64,000 nucleotides of DNA, from assembly GCA_041984885.1 (NCBI GenBank), contig JBHIXH010000006.1:13055-77054 (forward strand), given 5' to 3'. The translations under genes were made by a program, and so were the position numbers. Below are positions 9,078 through 19,115 of this stretch, piece after piece. Source of the DNA: UBA4486 sp041984885 (GTDB taxonomy: Bacteria > Pseudomonadota > Gammaproteobacteria > Eutrophobiales > Eutrophobiaceae). Below the pieces are notes generated by a model that saw only the letters and a program-made list of their open reading frames with translations, was not told the origin of the DNA and made no database searches. Within the stretch, counting starts at the first letter, position 1, and each line of letters starts with the position of its first letter.

Positions 9078-12000
9078 GTGGATGTACTAGATATGAAGTT
9101 TTCACAAAATAATTATTCACAATCCGGCCAGCAGACCGGTCTTTATGAGCCGAGCACGGAACACGATGCCTGTGGTGTCGGTTTTATCGTGCACATGAAG
9201 GGACAGAAGTCACACTCGATCATCGACGATGCCCTGACGCTGCTGAAAAACCTGTTGCATCGTGGCGCCTGTGGCTGCGAGGAAAACACCGGTGACGGTG
9301 TCGGCATCCTACTCCAGAAACCGGATAAATTTTTCCAGCGCGTCTGTCGCGAGATCAATATTGAATTACCTGAATCGGAAAACTACGGCGCGGGCATGGT
9401 CTTTCTCCCCGTGGATCCGGAACAATCAAAAGAATGTCAGCAAATATTTGAAAACATCATAAAGGAAGAAGGACAAACACTGCTCGGCTGGCGCGATGTC
9501 CCCACCGATGACAGCCTGCTGGGCCCTTCTGCAAAAAAAGACGAACCAACGTTTAAACAGATTTTTATTGGCAAGGCCGATGGCATGGATTCAGCCGCGT
9601 TTGATCGCAAGTTGTATGTCATTCGCAAGCGCGTCGAACACCAGGTGTGGGGCTCCAGCCTGTCACAACAAAACCTGTTTTATATTCCTTCACTGTCCTA
9701 TCGCACCTTTGTTTACAAGGGTATGTTAACCGGTGAACAGATCGAACCGATGTTTCCGGAGATAGGCGATCCGGACGTGGAATCCGCGATGGCATTGGTG
9801 CATCAACGTTTCTCCACGAATACGTTCCCGGAATGGCGACTTGCGCATCCGTTCCGCTATGTGGCACACAATGGTGAGATCAATACCGCGCGCGGTAACG
9901 CCAACTGGATGCGTGCACGTGAGTCGTTGTGTGAATCGGATTTGTTTGGCGATGATCTGCAAAAGTTATTTCCGATTGTGATCGAGGGCGGTTCAGACTC
10001 GGCTACGTTTGATAACGTCATGGAATTTTTACACATGGCCGGCCGACCATTACCACATGCCGTGTTAATGATGATCCCGGAAGCCTGGGCCGGCCATGAA
10101 ACGATGGATGCAAAGCGCAAGGCGTTTTATGAATATCACGCCTGCCTGATGGAACCCTGGGATGGACCGGCCTCGATTGCCTTCACCGACGGTGAAGTGA
10201 TCGGAGCCGTACTGGATAGAAATGGTCTGCGACCGTCACGTTATTATGTGACAAAGGACGACAAGGTGATCATGGCTTCCGAAGTCGGTGTGCTGGATGT
10301 TGCACCGGAAAATGTACTGATCAAGGAACGCCTGCATCCCGGTCGTATCTTTATGGTCGATACCGGCGAAGGTCGCATCATTGACGATGAAGAAATCAAG
10401 AGCGAATTTATAAATGAAAACCCGTATGGCGAATGGTTGAAAGACAACATGATGCCAATCGGTAGCCTGCCGGAACCGAAACACATTACCGGTACCGACC
10501 TGGACACCTTGTTGCAGCGTCAACAGGCGTTTGGCTATACACATGAAGACCTGCGTATCCTAATGGCACCGATGGCTGCCAAGGGAATGGAACCGACCGG
10601 TTCGATGGGCACCGACGCCGCGCTGGCGGTGTTATCGAATCGATCACGCCTGCTGTACGATTATTTCAAACAGCTGTTTGCCCAGGTGACGAATCCTCCA
10701 CTGGATGGCATCCGGGAAGAACTGGTGACGCAGGTCGGTTCAGTCGTCGGCCCGGAAAAGAACCCGTTAAAACCCGCGCCGGAACATTGCCGCCAGATTA
10801 AACTGAATTCACCGGTCATTACGAACGAGGAACTGGCCCGCATCCGCGATATGGATCTGCCGGGATTTAAATCGATCGTGCTGCCCATCACCTATCCGGT
10901 CGCCGATGGCAGCCAGGGTATGGAAACAGCCATTGATCGCTTATGCAAGCAAGCCGACAAGGCAATCGAAGACGGTTATACCTATTTTATTCTTTCTGAC
11001 CGCGACATCGACAAGGACAACGCGCCGATCCCGGCGTTGCTGGCCGTCTCCGCTGTGCACAATTACCTGGTAAGAAACAGCACGCGTTCACAGATCAGCA
11101 TGGTGCTCGAATCCGGCGAGCCGAGAGAGGTGCATCACTTTGCCGTGCTGCTCGGCTACGGTGTCGGTTGTATCAACCCGTACCTGGCGTTTGAATCGCT
11201 CGCGGATTTGATCGGCAAGGGGCATATCCCGCAGATGGATCACAACAAGGCGGTGAAGAATTTTATCAAGGCAGTGAACAAGGGATTGATCAAGATCATG
11301 GGCAAGATGGGGATCTCGACGATACAGTCGTATCGTGGTGCGCAGATCTTCGAGGCAATTGGTTTAAACAAGGAATTTGTCGACAAGTATTTTACCTGGA
11401 CAGCATCCCGTGTCGGCGGTGTGGGCATTGATGTCATTGCGCGTGAGGCCAGTCATCGACATCACAACGCGTTTCCGGATCGCCCGGTGAAACGACCGGA
11501 CCTGGAATGGGGCGGCGAATATCAATGGCGTCGTGACGGTGAATATCATTTATTCAATCCGAACACCGTGTTCAAGCTGCAGCACGCGACCCGTTCCGGC
11601 CAATACAAGATATTCAAGGAATACACCTCGCTCGTGGATACGCAGAATGAAAACATCGCGACCTTGCGCGGTCTGTTTGAATTCAAGTCAGGCGAATCGA
11701 TTCCCATCGAGGAAGTCGAGCCGATTGAAAACATCATGAAACGTTTTTCCACCGGTGCGATGTCATACGGCTCGATCAGCAAGCAGGCGCATGAAACCCT
11801 GGCGATTGCGATGAACCGCATTGGCGGTAAATCGAATACGGGCGAAGGGGGTGAAGACCCGGATCGGTTTATCCCGGACGAGAACGGTGATCTTAGAAGA
11901 AGTTCGATTAAACAGGTAGCCTCCGGTCGCTTCGGTGTCACCAGTCATTACCTGGTGAACGCGGACGATATCCAGATCAAGATGGCACAAGGCGCCAAGC

Positions 12001-13667
12001 CGGGTGAGGGCGGCCAGTTACCGGGCACGAAGGTTTATCCCTGGATTGCCAAGGTGCGCGGGTCGACGGCCGGAGTTGGATTGATCTCGCCACCGCCACA
12101 CCATGACATCTATTCTATTGAAGACCTGGCGCAACTGATCCATGACCTGAAGAATGCGAACCCCGAGGCACGCATCCATGTGAAGCTGGTCGCTGAAGTC
12201 GGTGTCGGCACGGTCGCGGCCGGTGTCGCCAAGGCGCACTCCGATGTTGTGCTGATTTCCGGATACGACGGCGGTACCGGTGCCTCACCGGTGACCTCGC
12301 TAAAACATGCTGGTCTGCCGTGGGAACTCGGCCTAGCCGAGACGCAACAGGTACTCATCCAGAATGGCTTGCGCGACCGCATCGTCGTGCAAACCGATGG
12401 CCAGTTAAAGACCGGCCGTGATGTCATCATTGCCGCGTTGTTAGGCGCAGAGGAGTTCGGTTTCTCTACCGCGCCGCTCGTGGTCATGGGTTGCATCATG
12501 ATGCGTGTCTGTCATTTGAATACGTGCCCGGTCGGCGTTGCCACGCAAAACCCGGAACTGACCAGGAAGTTTGCCGGTCAGCCCGAGTTCGTCGAAAACT
12601 TTTTCAAATACATCGCCGAGGAAGTGCGTGAATACATGGCGGAACTGGGTTTCCGAACCGTTAATGAGATGATTGGCCAGGTCGACAAGCTGAACGTGAA
12701 AAAAGCGGTCGAACACTGGAAGGCAAAAGGTCTGGATTTCTCGAAGATCCTGTACAAGCCGGAGCCAAGACCCGGTGATGAAATCTATTGCGTTAACGAG
12801 CAGGATCACGGCCTGGATAAATCCCTTGATGTGACCAAACTGGTACCGTTGTGCAAGGAAGCGTTAGACAACAAGAAAAAGGTCGACATCATCCTGCCGA
12901 TTAAAAACACGAACCGTACCGTCGGTACAATCCTCGGTTATCACATCACGAAGAAATACGGTGCGGAAGGCTTACCGGAAGACACGGTCAATGTGCATTT
13001 CAATGGCTCGGCCGGTATGAGCTTCGGTGCCTTTGTACCAAGAGGCGTGACGATGACGCTGGAAGGCGATGCGAACGACTACATTGGCAAAGGCTTGTCC
13101 GGTGGCAAGATCATTGTCTATCCGCCACGGCATTCGACGTTCGTCCCGGAAGAAAACATACTGGTCGGCAACGTTGTCTTGTACGGCGCTACCAGCGGTG
13201 AAGCCTATTTCCGTGGCATCGCCGGCGAGCGTTTCTGCGTACGCAACAGTGGTGTGCATACCGTTGTCGAAGGCGTTGGCGACCACGGTTGCGAATACAT
13301 GACCGGTGGTCGTGTCGTCATCATCGGCAAGACCGGGCGTAACTTTGCGGCCGGCATGTCTGGTGGTGTTGCCTATGTGCTGGATCAAGAGGGTGATTTT
13401 GCCATTCGTTGTAACAAGGACATGGTCGATCTGGACCCGTTAAACGAGGACGAAGACCTGGAACTGGTGAAAACGCTGTTAACAAAACACCTGGACTACA
13501 CGCAAAGCACGGTCGCGAAAAACATTCTCGATCACTGGAGCCGTTATCAATCAAAATTTGTCAAGGTTATGCCAAAAGATTACAAACGCGTGCTCGCCGC
13601 GATCAAGCGGGCCAAAGAAGCCGGTACATCGATCGACGAAGCCGTCATGGAGGCCGCTCATGGGTAA
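9078..13667 (+). CDS. gltB: Glutamate synthase (NADPH) large subunit
   Basis: Makes glutamate from glutamine and 2-oxoglutarate, with GltD supplying electrons. The order is a class II glutamine amidotransferase domain (nucleophile Cys in HDACGVGF, residue 32 from the GTG start, after a short propeptide), a central domain, the FMN-binding synthase domain with GDGGTGASP-like YDGGTGASPV, and the C-terminal GXGXG beta helix. The 3Fe-4S cysteines sit in CIMMRVCHLNTC near residues 1139-1150. The start is uncertain between GTG 9078 and ATG 9093; neither has a good ribosome site. The length of about 1529 aa is normal. It overlaps gltD by 8 bp. Confidence 0.97.
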   Translation: MDVLDMKFSQNNYSQSGQQTGLYEPSTEHDACGVGFIVHMKGQKSHSIIDDALTLLKNLLHRGACGCEENTGDGVGILLQKPDKFFQRVCREINIELPESENYGAGMVFLPVDPEQSKECQQIFENIIKEEGQTLLGWRDVPTDDSLLGPSAKKDEPTFKQIFIGKADGMDSAAFDRKLYVIRKRVEHQVWGSSLSQQNLFYIPSLSYRTFVYKGMLTGEQIEPMFPEIGDPDVESAMALVHQRFSTNTFPEWRLAHPFRYVAHNGEINTARGNANWMRARESLCESDLFGDDLQKLFPIVIEGGSDSATFDNVMEFLHMAGRPLPHAVLMMIPEAWAGHETMDAKRKAFYEYHACLMEPWDGPASIAFTDGEVIGAVLDRNGLRPSRYYVTKDDKVIMASEVGVLDVAPENVLIKERLHPGRIFMVDTGEGRIIDDEEIKSEFINENPYGEWLKDNMMPIGSLPEPKHITGTDLDTLLQRQQAFGYTHEDLRILMAPMAAKGMEPTGSMGTDAALAVLSNRSRLLYDYFKQLFAQVTNPPLDGIREELVTQVGSVVGPEKNPLKPAPEHCRQIKLNSPVITNEELARIRDMDLPGFKSIVLPITYPVADGSQGMETAIDRLCKQADKAIEDGYTYFILSDRDIDKDNAPIPALLAVSAVHNYLVRNSTRSQISMVLESGEPREVHHFAVLLGYGVGCINPYLAFESLADLIGKGHIPQMDHNKAVKNFIKAVNKGLIKIMGKMGISTIQSYRGAQIFEAIGLNKEFVDKYFTWTASRVGGVGIDVIAREASHRHHNAFPDRPVKRPDLEWGGEYQWRRDGEYHLFNPNTVFKLQHATRSGQYKIFKEYTSLVDTQNENIATLRGLFEFKSGESIPIEEVEPIENIMKRFSTGAMSYGSISKQAHETLAIAMNRIGGKSNTGEGGEDPDRFIPDENGDLRRSSIKQVASGRFGVTSHYLVNADDIQIKMAQGAKPGEGGQLPGTKVYPWIAKVRGSTAGVGLISPPPHHDIYSIEDLAQLIHDLKNANPEARIHVKLVAEVGVGTVAAGVAKAHSDVVLISGYDGGTGASPVTSLKHAGLPWELGLAETQQVLIQNGLRDRIVVQTDGQLKTGRDVIIAALLGAEEFGFSTAPLVVMGCIMMRVCHLNTCPVGVATQNPELTRKFAGQPEFVENFFKYIAEEVREYMAELGFRTVNEMIGQVDKLNVKKAVEHWKAKGLDFSKILYKPEPRPGDEIYCVNEQDHGLDKSLDVTKLVPLCKEALDNKKKVDIILPIKNTNRTVGTILGYHITKKYGAEGLPEDTVNVHFNGSAGMSFGAFVPRGVTMTLEGDANDYIGKGLSGGKIIVYPPRHSTFVPEENILVGNVVLYGATSGEAYFRGIAGERFCVRNSGVHTVVEGVGDHGCEYMTGGRVVIIGKTGRNFAAGMSGGVAYVLDQEGDFAIRCNKDMVDLDPLNEDEDLELVKTLLTKHLDYTQSTVAKNILDHWSRYQSKFVKVMPKDYKRVLAAIKRAKEAGTSIDEAVMEAAHG

Positions 13668-15105
13668 GGCCACCGGTTTTATGGAAAAGGGGCGCGTTAA
13701 ACAACCGTATCGCCCGGTCGAAGAACGGGTAAAAGATTACCGCCAGGTCATGCAGCCATGGCCGGTCGAACCGTTAAAGGAACAGGCCGCACGTTGCATG
13801 GATTGCGGTATCCCGTTTTGTCATCAGGGCTGCCCGCTCGGAAACCTGATCCCGGACTGGAACGATCTCGTCTACCGCGATCAATGGAACGACGCGATCA
13901 AACGTTTGCATGCAACGAATAACTTTCCGGAATTCACCGGCACCCTGTGTCCGGCACCGTGCGAAGGTTCATGTGTACTCGGCATCAACGATGATCCGGT
14001 CACGATCAAGGCGGTCGAACTGTCGATCATCGACAAGGCCTGGGAAAACGGCTGGGTCAAACCGCTGCCACCGGAAAAGAAAACCGGTAAAAAGGTTGCT
14101 GTTGTCGGTTCCGGCCCCGCCGGTCTGGCCGCGGCGCAACAGCTTGCCCGGGCCGGGCACGATGTGACGTTGTTTGAACGCGACGATCGTATCGGTGGTT
14201 TACTCCGCTATGGCATACCGGAATTCAAAATGGAAAAACGTGTGCTAGACCGTCGCCTGGAACAGATGGAAGCCGAGGGTGTCACGTTCAGGACCAATGC
14301 GCATGTCGGTGACAATGTGTCGGTGGAAGAATTAAGGAACGAGTTTGATGCCTTGTTATTAACCGGCGGTGCCTGTGATCGGCGCGACCTGCCGGTCGAA
14401 GGCCGTGAACTAAAAGGCATCTACCAGGCGATGGATTACCTGCCGATGCAAAACCGTGTCTGTGAGGGTGATGAACCGCAAGCCGATTTTATCAGTGCCA
14501 AGGATAAGCACGTCATCATCATCGGTGGTGGTGATACCGGTGCCGACTGTCTCGGTACCGCCAACCGCCAGGGCTGTGCGTCTGTGCACCAACTCGAGAT
14601 CATGCCGGAACCGCCGAAGGCACGCGCGGCCGATAACCCGTGGCCGGAGTGGCCACGCATCTTCCGTACCGCATCAGCGCATGAAGAAGGTGTCGAACGT
14701 GTTTATTCTGTTTCAACAAAGAAATTTATCGATGACGGCAACGGCAATGTCAAGGCATTGCAACTGGTTAACGTGGAATTAAAAGTTGTCGATGGTCGAT
14801 TAAACTTTGAAGAAGTCGCCGGCAGTGAACATGAACTGCCGTGTGACCTGGCACTGCTGGCAATGGGTTTTGTTGGCCCGGAAAAACCCGGCATGCTGGA
14901 ACAACTCGGTTGTGAACTCGACGGTCGTGGCAATGTCATCGCCGATCCCAAAACCTGGATGACCAGTGTCGATGGTGTCTTTGCCGCCGGGGACATGCGT
15001 CGTGGTCAGAGTTTGATCGTCTGGGCGATTGCCGAGGGACGGAGCGCGGCTGCGGGGATTGATTCTTATCTGATGGGTGAGACGGATCTCCCAGCCCCGG
15101 TTTAG
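13660..15105 (+). CDS. gltD: Glutamate synthase (NADPH) small subunit
   Basis: Transfers electrons from NADPH through FAD and two 4Fe-4S clusters to GltB. Cysteine clusters are visible in RCMDCGIPFCHQGCPLGN and LCPAPCEGSC; the FAD site is VGSGPAGLAAA and the NADPH site IGGGDTGADC. I place the start at the ATG at 13660, inside the end of gltB, because the protein then begins with the typical MGKATGFMEKGR and is 481 aa long. An upstream in-frame start at 13558 would only add residues from within gltB. Confidence 0.97.
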   Translation: MGKATGFMEKGRVKQPYRPVEERVKDYRQVMQPWPVEPLKEQAARCMDCGIPFCHQGCPLGNLIPDWNDLVYRDQWNDAIKRLHATNNFPEFTGTLCPAPCEGSCVLGINDDPVTIKAVELSIIDKAWENGWVKPLPPEKKTGKKVAVVGSGPAGLAAAQQLARAGHDVTLFERDDRIGGLLRYGIPEFKMEKRVLDRRLEQMEAEGVTFRTNAHVGDNVSVEELRNEFDALLLTGGACDRRDLPVEGRELKGIYQAMDYLPMQNRVCEGDEPQADFISAKDKHVIIIGGGDTGADCLGTANRQGCASVHQLEIMPEPPKARAADNPWPEWPRIFRTASAHEEGVERVYSVSTKKFIDDGNGNVKALQLVNVELKVVDGRLNFEEVAGSEHELPCDLALLAMGFVGPEKPGMLEQLGCELDGRGNVIADPKTWMTSVDGVFAAGDMRRGQSLIVWAIAEGRSAAAGIDSYLMGETDLPAPV

Positions 15106-15201
15106 CATACATGCTGACAGAATTATCAATAAATCATACTGAGAGAAATATATTGTAGAGCTTTATATCTTTTTACGGAGAAAATTGAGGAGATACTTGG
15201 G

Positions 15202-16326
15202 ATGAGTTTTAAATCAATATTTTTACATGGAATTATTTTCACGGCTATATGTTTCACTGGTTGCCAGGGCCCAACAACTAAAACTATTAAACCCAATGAT
15301 GCTTCAGTCGAATTAGAAGCGGCTAAACAGCGAGAAATAGCTCTACAAGAAGCACTTCATAGTCATATTAGACTTAATCGGGTCGGTTTCCCAATTCTTA
15401 AAGCCGGACTGCCTCTTTGTAAAGATCGAGTAACTACTTCAAACATCGGTATTGCAATCTCTAATAAATATGAGTTTGATGATGAATATAGAGATACCGC
15501 TATGTTGATGTTTGATCTAGGGGAACCTTTAAAACTTATTCATGTATATAAAAATTCTCCGGCGGAGGCCGCAGGTCTAAAAAAAGGTGATGTAATTATA
15601 TCTCTCAATGGAGAAGATTCGCCCACTGGAAATAATGCAAGGAAAAAATTTATAAAATCTATAAGAGATGAATCTAAAGAAAATTCGAATTTATCTTTTA
15701 AAGTTAGAAGAGGTCAGGAGGATCGAATTATCAGTGTGGCAACCATAGAAACGTGTGACTATCCATTAAGTGTTTCAGGAGACACTTCAGTAAATGCGTA
15801 TGCAGATGGCAATCAAATAGTCTTCCATCAAGGCATGATGGATTTTGCCAAAGATGATAATGAGCTTGCCTTGGTCATCGGACATGAACTGGCACATAAC
15901 TCAATGAGACATATAGATGCCAAACGGATTAATGCTCTTGGCGGGTTTTTAGTTGATTTATTGTTTGCTGCATTAGGAGCTAATACGCAAGGTGCATTTA
16001 CTAAAATGGCAGCACAGGCATATAGCCAAGAATTTGAGGCGGAAGCAGATTATGTCGGTCTTTATATAAATGAGCTGGCAGGATACGATATTTCGGATGC
16101 GCAATATTTTTGGCGGAGAATGGGTGTCAAACATCCTGGTGCTATAGATAAAAATCACGCTGCCTCACACCCATCCACTCCCGAGAGATTTGTTGCAATT
16201 GAAGAGTCTGTTAAGGAGATTGAAGCGAAAAAGATAGCTGGCGAAGTTTTAATGCCAAATATAGATGATGAAGTGGTAGCTCAAAGAGATCCACCTCCCG
16301 AGGCTGTCGAGTTAGGGTTTAAGTAA
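15202..16326 (+). CDS. PDZ-M48 family metalloprotease lipoprotein
   Basis: A putative cell-envelope zinc protease. The signal peptide ends in a lipobox (CFTGC). A PDZ-like segment is near residues 110-175 (YKNSPAEAAGLKKGDVIISLNGE). The M48 catalytic motif HELAH is near residue 230, with the third zinc ligand in EFEAEADYVG and the family tail SHPSTPER. A GAGGAG ribosome site precedes the ATG. The gene is clearly richer in A and T than gltD on its left, suggesting acquisition or a different history. A PDZ domain in front of the peptidase is less common than TPR-bearing M48 lipoproteins. The substrate is unknown. Confidence 0.85.
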   Translation: MSFKSIFLHGIIFTAICFTGCQGPTTKTIKPNDASVELEAAKQREIALQEALHSHIRLNRVGFPILKAGLPLCKDRVTTSNIGIAISNKYEFDDEYRDTAMLMFDLGEPLKLIHVYKNSPAEAAGLKKGDVIISLNGEDSPTGNNARKKFIKSIRDESKENSNLSFKVRRGQEDRIISVATIETCDYPLSVSGDTSVNAYADGNQIVFHQGMMDFAKDDNELALVIGHELAHNSMRHIDAKRINALGGFLVDLLFAALGANTQGAFTKMAAQAYSQEFEAEADYVGLYINELAGYDISDAQYFWRRMGVKHPGAIDKNHAASHPSTPERFVAIEESVKEIEAKKIAGEVLMPNIDDEVVAQRDPPPEAVELGFK

Positions 16327-16386
16327 ACTAAAAGATATCCAGACCACAGCTTTTCTGCTGAATCAGATAGGTCAGCGTGGATTTAC

Positions 16387-17094
16387 TCAGGCAATCAACA
16401 CCTCTTTCACTTTATTCTGTTTCATCTTGATGATTTGGAACGGTTCGGCGAGTTGGCTGTAACGTTCGTGTTGCGACAGTTTTTCGATGTATTTACAGAT
16501 GTACGTGATCGCGCCGATCGTGAGCGTGGTGACGTTGTCGAGGTTCGTGACCACCTTGTTACAACTGTCGTTGATCTGCATCATGATCGTCATCGCATTT
16601 TCGCTCATCTCGGCTTTATGCATTTCGGTAATCGTTTCTTCACCGTGCAGCTTGCCCATGATGCCGGACAGCACCGGGACTTTTTCTTTAATTACGCCGT
16701 TCAGCATATCGAGATTCGATTGAATCTCGCTGATGCAGTTTTCCAGGCGGGTTTCGAGCAAAGCGACGTTATTGCGGACTTTTTCCAGCGAGATATTACC
16801 GACGGACTCCGGTAGTGCGTATTTCTTGCCGTCCGTGATCTCCTTGATCTTCGGGATGTCACTCTCGAACAGGCGGATGACGGTATAGACCTTTTCCAGT
16901 TCTTCTTGCTGGTTCAGCGCCGAGCCGAGTTCCTCGAACTTGACCATCAGGTTGGCGATGCTTGTCTTCAGCTCCTTGATCTTGTCGGCGCGACTGGCCA
17001 TCACAGTGATGTCGTCCGAGCTTTCCTGCATCAGGTCGATCAGCTTGAGGATGACGCCACAGCGATCGAGGATGTCGGTCTGAATATTGAACAC
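16387..17094 (-). CDS. Hypothetical coiled-coil protein
   Basis: A 235-residue protein I do not recognise. It has no signal peptide or membrane helix and appears largely alpha-helical, with heptad-like stretches (DKIKELKTSIANLMVKFEEL; VRNNVALLETRLENCISEI). The C-terminal part has many Met, Asn and Thr residues (ENAMTIMMQINDSCNKV). The start is a GTG at 17094 without an obvious ribosome site. Base composition is like that of core genes, and a shorter open frame on the other strand is explained by codon bias. It stands alone between the M48 gene and yceJ. A cytoplasmic scaffold or signalling partner is only a guess. Confidence 0.6.
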   Translation of the reverse strand: MFNIQTDILDRCGVILKLIDLMQESSDDITVMASRADKIKELKTSIANLMVKFEELGSALNQQEELEKVYTVIRLFESDIPKIKEITDGKKYALPESVGNISLEKVRNNVALLETRLENCISEIQSNLDMLNGVIKEKVPVLSGIMGKLHGEETITEMHKAEMSENAMTIMMQINDSCNKVVTNLDNVTTLTIGAITYICKYIEKLSQHERYSQLAEPFQIIKMKQNKVKEVLIA

Positions 17095-17260
17095 GTGTTT
17101 TCGGCTCTGAATTCGCTCAGATGTGCCGCCTCCCGTTGCTTTTCTTATGCTGACACAGTTTGTTCATTATCCTTTGATATTGTTTTAACTAGAGAAATCA
17201 GAACTTTGACGCCGTTTCGATGTCTCTATAACTAGCTAATATTACTCAATTTTTCCTGTT

Positions 17261-17824
17261 TTGCACATAAAAAACACAGAAAACAGCTTCGGTCTGGTCA
17301 CGATATTACTGCACTGGTCGATGGCAATATTGATCATCGCCTTGTACGTGCTCGGTGAGGTGATGGCAGACCTGGATTATTACAGCAAGTGGTATAACAC
17401 GTTGCCGTACTGGCACAAGGCGCTCGGGATGATCACGTTCGCGCTGTTACTGCTGCGTATCGGCTGGGTCGTTGCCAACCCAAAACCACTGGCATTACCG
17501 AACTACCTGCGCTGGGAAATCATCTCGGCAAAGCTGGCGCATGTTACGTTTTATATTGCACTCGTTGTAATATCCGTCAGCGGCTATTTTATTACGACGG
17601 CCAAGGGCGCACCGATTGATCTGTTTGGCTGGTTTGAGATCCCTGCGCTGACGACGCTGGATACCGACACTGCAAAACTGGCTGGAGACGCACATGAAAT
17701 ATCGGCGACCGTGATCCTGGTATTGTTTGTGTTACATGTGAGTGCCACATTGAAACATCACTTTGTCGATAAAGACGTGACGTTTAAACGAATGTTAATT
17801 CCGAATGAAGTAAAGGAGAGGTAA
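17261..17824 (+). CDS. Cytochrome b561 (YceJ-like)
   Basis: A four-helix di-heme b-type cytochrome of the inner membrane that passes electrons between the quinone pool and periplasmic partners. Histidines on helices are visible in ILLHWSMAI, YWHKALG, LAHVTFY and VLHVSATLKHHF. The length of 187 aa is normal. The only suitable start is TTG at 17261, since the family begins just there (KNTENSFGLV). yceI follows after 2 bp, the same pairing as yceJ-yceI in Escherichia coli. Confidence 0.88.
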   Translation: MHIKNTENSFGLVTILLHWSMAILIIALYVLGEVMADLDYYSKWYNTLPYWHKALGMITFALLLLRIGWVVANPKPLALPNYLRWEIISAKLAHVTFYIALVVISVSGYFITTAKGAPIDLFGWFEIPALTTLDTDTAKLAGDAHEISATVILVLFVLHVSATLKHHFVDKDVTFKRMLIPNEVKER

Positions 17825-17826
17825 CA

Positions 17827-18396
17827 ATGATCAAGCGTTTTACATTTTTGATAATCCTGGGGTTGATGTCGTTACCGTTAAGTGCAGCGGAATACCTGAT
17901 CGACAAGAAAGGCATGCATGCGTTTATCCAGTTCAAGGTGTCGCATCTTGGTTACAGCTGGTTATACGGTCGTTTCAACGACTTCGATGGATCGTTTACC
18001 TATGACAGTGAGAATCCGGCTGCGGCACAGATAACCGTCAACATAAATACGGCCAGTGTTGATTCCAATCATGCCGAACGGGACAAGCATTTGCGTAGTG
18101 ACGAGTTTCTGCATGTTGATAAATTTCCAAAGTCCCGGTTTGTCAGTACGTCAATCGTCTTGTACGATGACGGTACCGGTGTGTTAACCGGCGACTTTAC
18201 GTTACGTGGTGTGACGAAGCCGCTCACAATCGACATCAAGTTTATCGGTGAGGGTGATGACCCCTGGGGTGGCTATCGCGCCGGTTTTGAAGGCAGCACG
18301 AAGCTGGCGTTGGCCGATTATGGTATTGTCAGGGACCTTGGTCCGACCGCGAAAGAAGTCGAGTTGTTTTTCTCAATTGAAGGCATTCGCCAATAA
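17827..18396 (+). CDS. YceI family periplasmic protein
   Basis: A lipocalin-like beta-barrel that binds polyisoprenoid lipids in the family members of known structure. It has a signal peptide cut near LSAAEY and the YceI pattern (HAFIQFKVSHLGYSWLYGRF, then GVLTGDFTLRGVTKPL). The length of 189 aa is usual. It sits 2 bp after the cytochrome b561 gene with an AAGGAGAGG ribosome site, so the pair is almost surely one transcript. Electron transfer or quinone handling with the cytochrome is inferred. Confidence 0.92.
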   Translation: MIKRFTFLIILGLMSLPLSAAEYLIDKKGMHAFIQFKVSHLGYSWLYGRFNDFDGSFTYDSENPAAAQITVNINTASVDSNHAERDKHLRSDEFLHVDKFPKSRFVSTSIVLYDDGTGVLTGDFTLRGVTKPLTIDIKFIGEGDDPWGGYRAGFEGSTKLALADYGIVRDLGPTAKEVELFFSIEGIRQ

Positions 18397-18417
18397 CCGT
18401 TTAGGAGTAAATGAACC

Positions 18418-18843
18418 ATGATTCGATCATTGAATATTATAATGCTACTCAGTGTGTTTATGTTGTCAACAGCGCAGGCAGCGACGTATACGTGCACGAT
18501 TAAAAACACACTGAAGTTAAATCAAAACGGCAGTTTCGTTACGCACGGTTGGGCGGCAAACTATCAAAACCGGGAATTTACCGTTGATGCAGTGACCGGT
18601 CAGGTGTTACGCACGACCGCTTTAAAACAACGTTTGACGAACTTCAATAAAGACACCGAGCCGAAGTTGCTGGACCTCGGTCAGGACGACAAACCGTTGC
18701 GAGCATTGACGCATTACGCAGAACGCGGTGAGTATGCGCTGCTCGAGATCGATGACTCGGGTAAATATGCAAACGCGGACAAGAAACCGTTTTTTTATCA
18801 TACCGATGTCGGTCTGATCCTGACCGGCACCTGCATGGAATAG
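18418..18843 (+). CDS. Exported hypothetical protein
   Basis: A 141-residue protein with a signal peptide cut after AQA (near residue 21). The mature part has two cysteines, near its start (TYTCTIKN) and its end (TGTCME), that could form a disulfide. An AGGAG lies 10 bases before the ATG. It follows yceI by 21 bp and probably belongs to that operon. I do not recognise the family. A periplasmic partner of YceI or the cytochrome is possible. Confidence 0.7.
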   Translation: MIRSLNIIMLLSVFMLSTAQAATYTCTIKNTLKLNQNGSFVTHGWAANYQNREFTVDAVTGQVLRTTALKQRLTNFNKDTEPKLLDLGQDDKPLRALTHYAERGEYALLEIDDSGKYANADKKPFFYHTDVGLILTGTCME

Positions 18844-18851
18844 ACGCCGGA

Positions 18852-19112
18852 CTATTTGTGCTCGTTATCCGGTGGTTCGTTGATCACTTCCCCTTCGATC
18901 GTGTGACCGTCCTCGACTTTTTCGGCTTTTTCCTTTTTCCAGTTCGCCAGCAGTACGGTTAACAGGCCGAGCAGGATTTCATCCACGAACGGAATAAAGT
19001 CGGGAATAATCAGGTCGAGCAGGAACAGTCCGCCAATCAGGAAAAACAATTGCTTGTGCTTCAGGTTATCGGCAAATACGAGTAAGGCAGAAATAATCGT
19101 GACGTTTTTCAT
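18852..19112 (-). CDS. Small membrane protein of unknown function
   Basis: An 86-residue protein with two hydrophobic helices (about residues 22-40 and 43-58) separated by a short turn with DFIPFVDE, then a charged cytosolic tail rich in Glu, Lys and Asp. The pattern resembles small DUF6116/YkvA-like proteins, but this is not secure. It lies 3 bp from the next membrane protein on the same strand, after the Rieske gene, so the three form one unit. Confidence 0.65.
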   Translation of the reverse strand: MKNVTIISALLVFADNLKHKQLFFLIGGLFLLDLIIPDFIPFVDEILLGLLTVLLANWKKEKAEKVEDGHTIEGEVINEPPDNEHK

Positions 19113-19115
19113 TGG

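Noticed and set aside
16435..16815. A 126-codon open frame on the plus strand opposite the coiled-coil gene
   Set aside because: It has many His and Phe residues in the mirror pattern of the other strand and no start signal; the helical minus-strand protein is the better choice.
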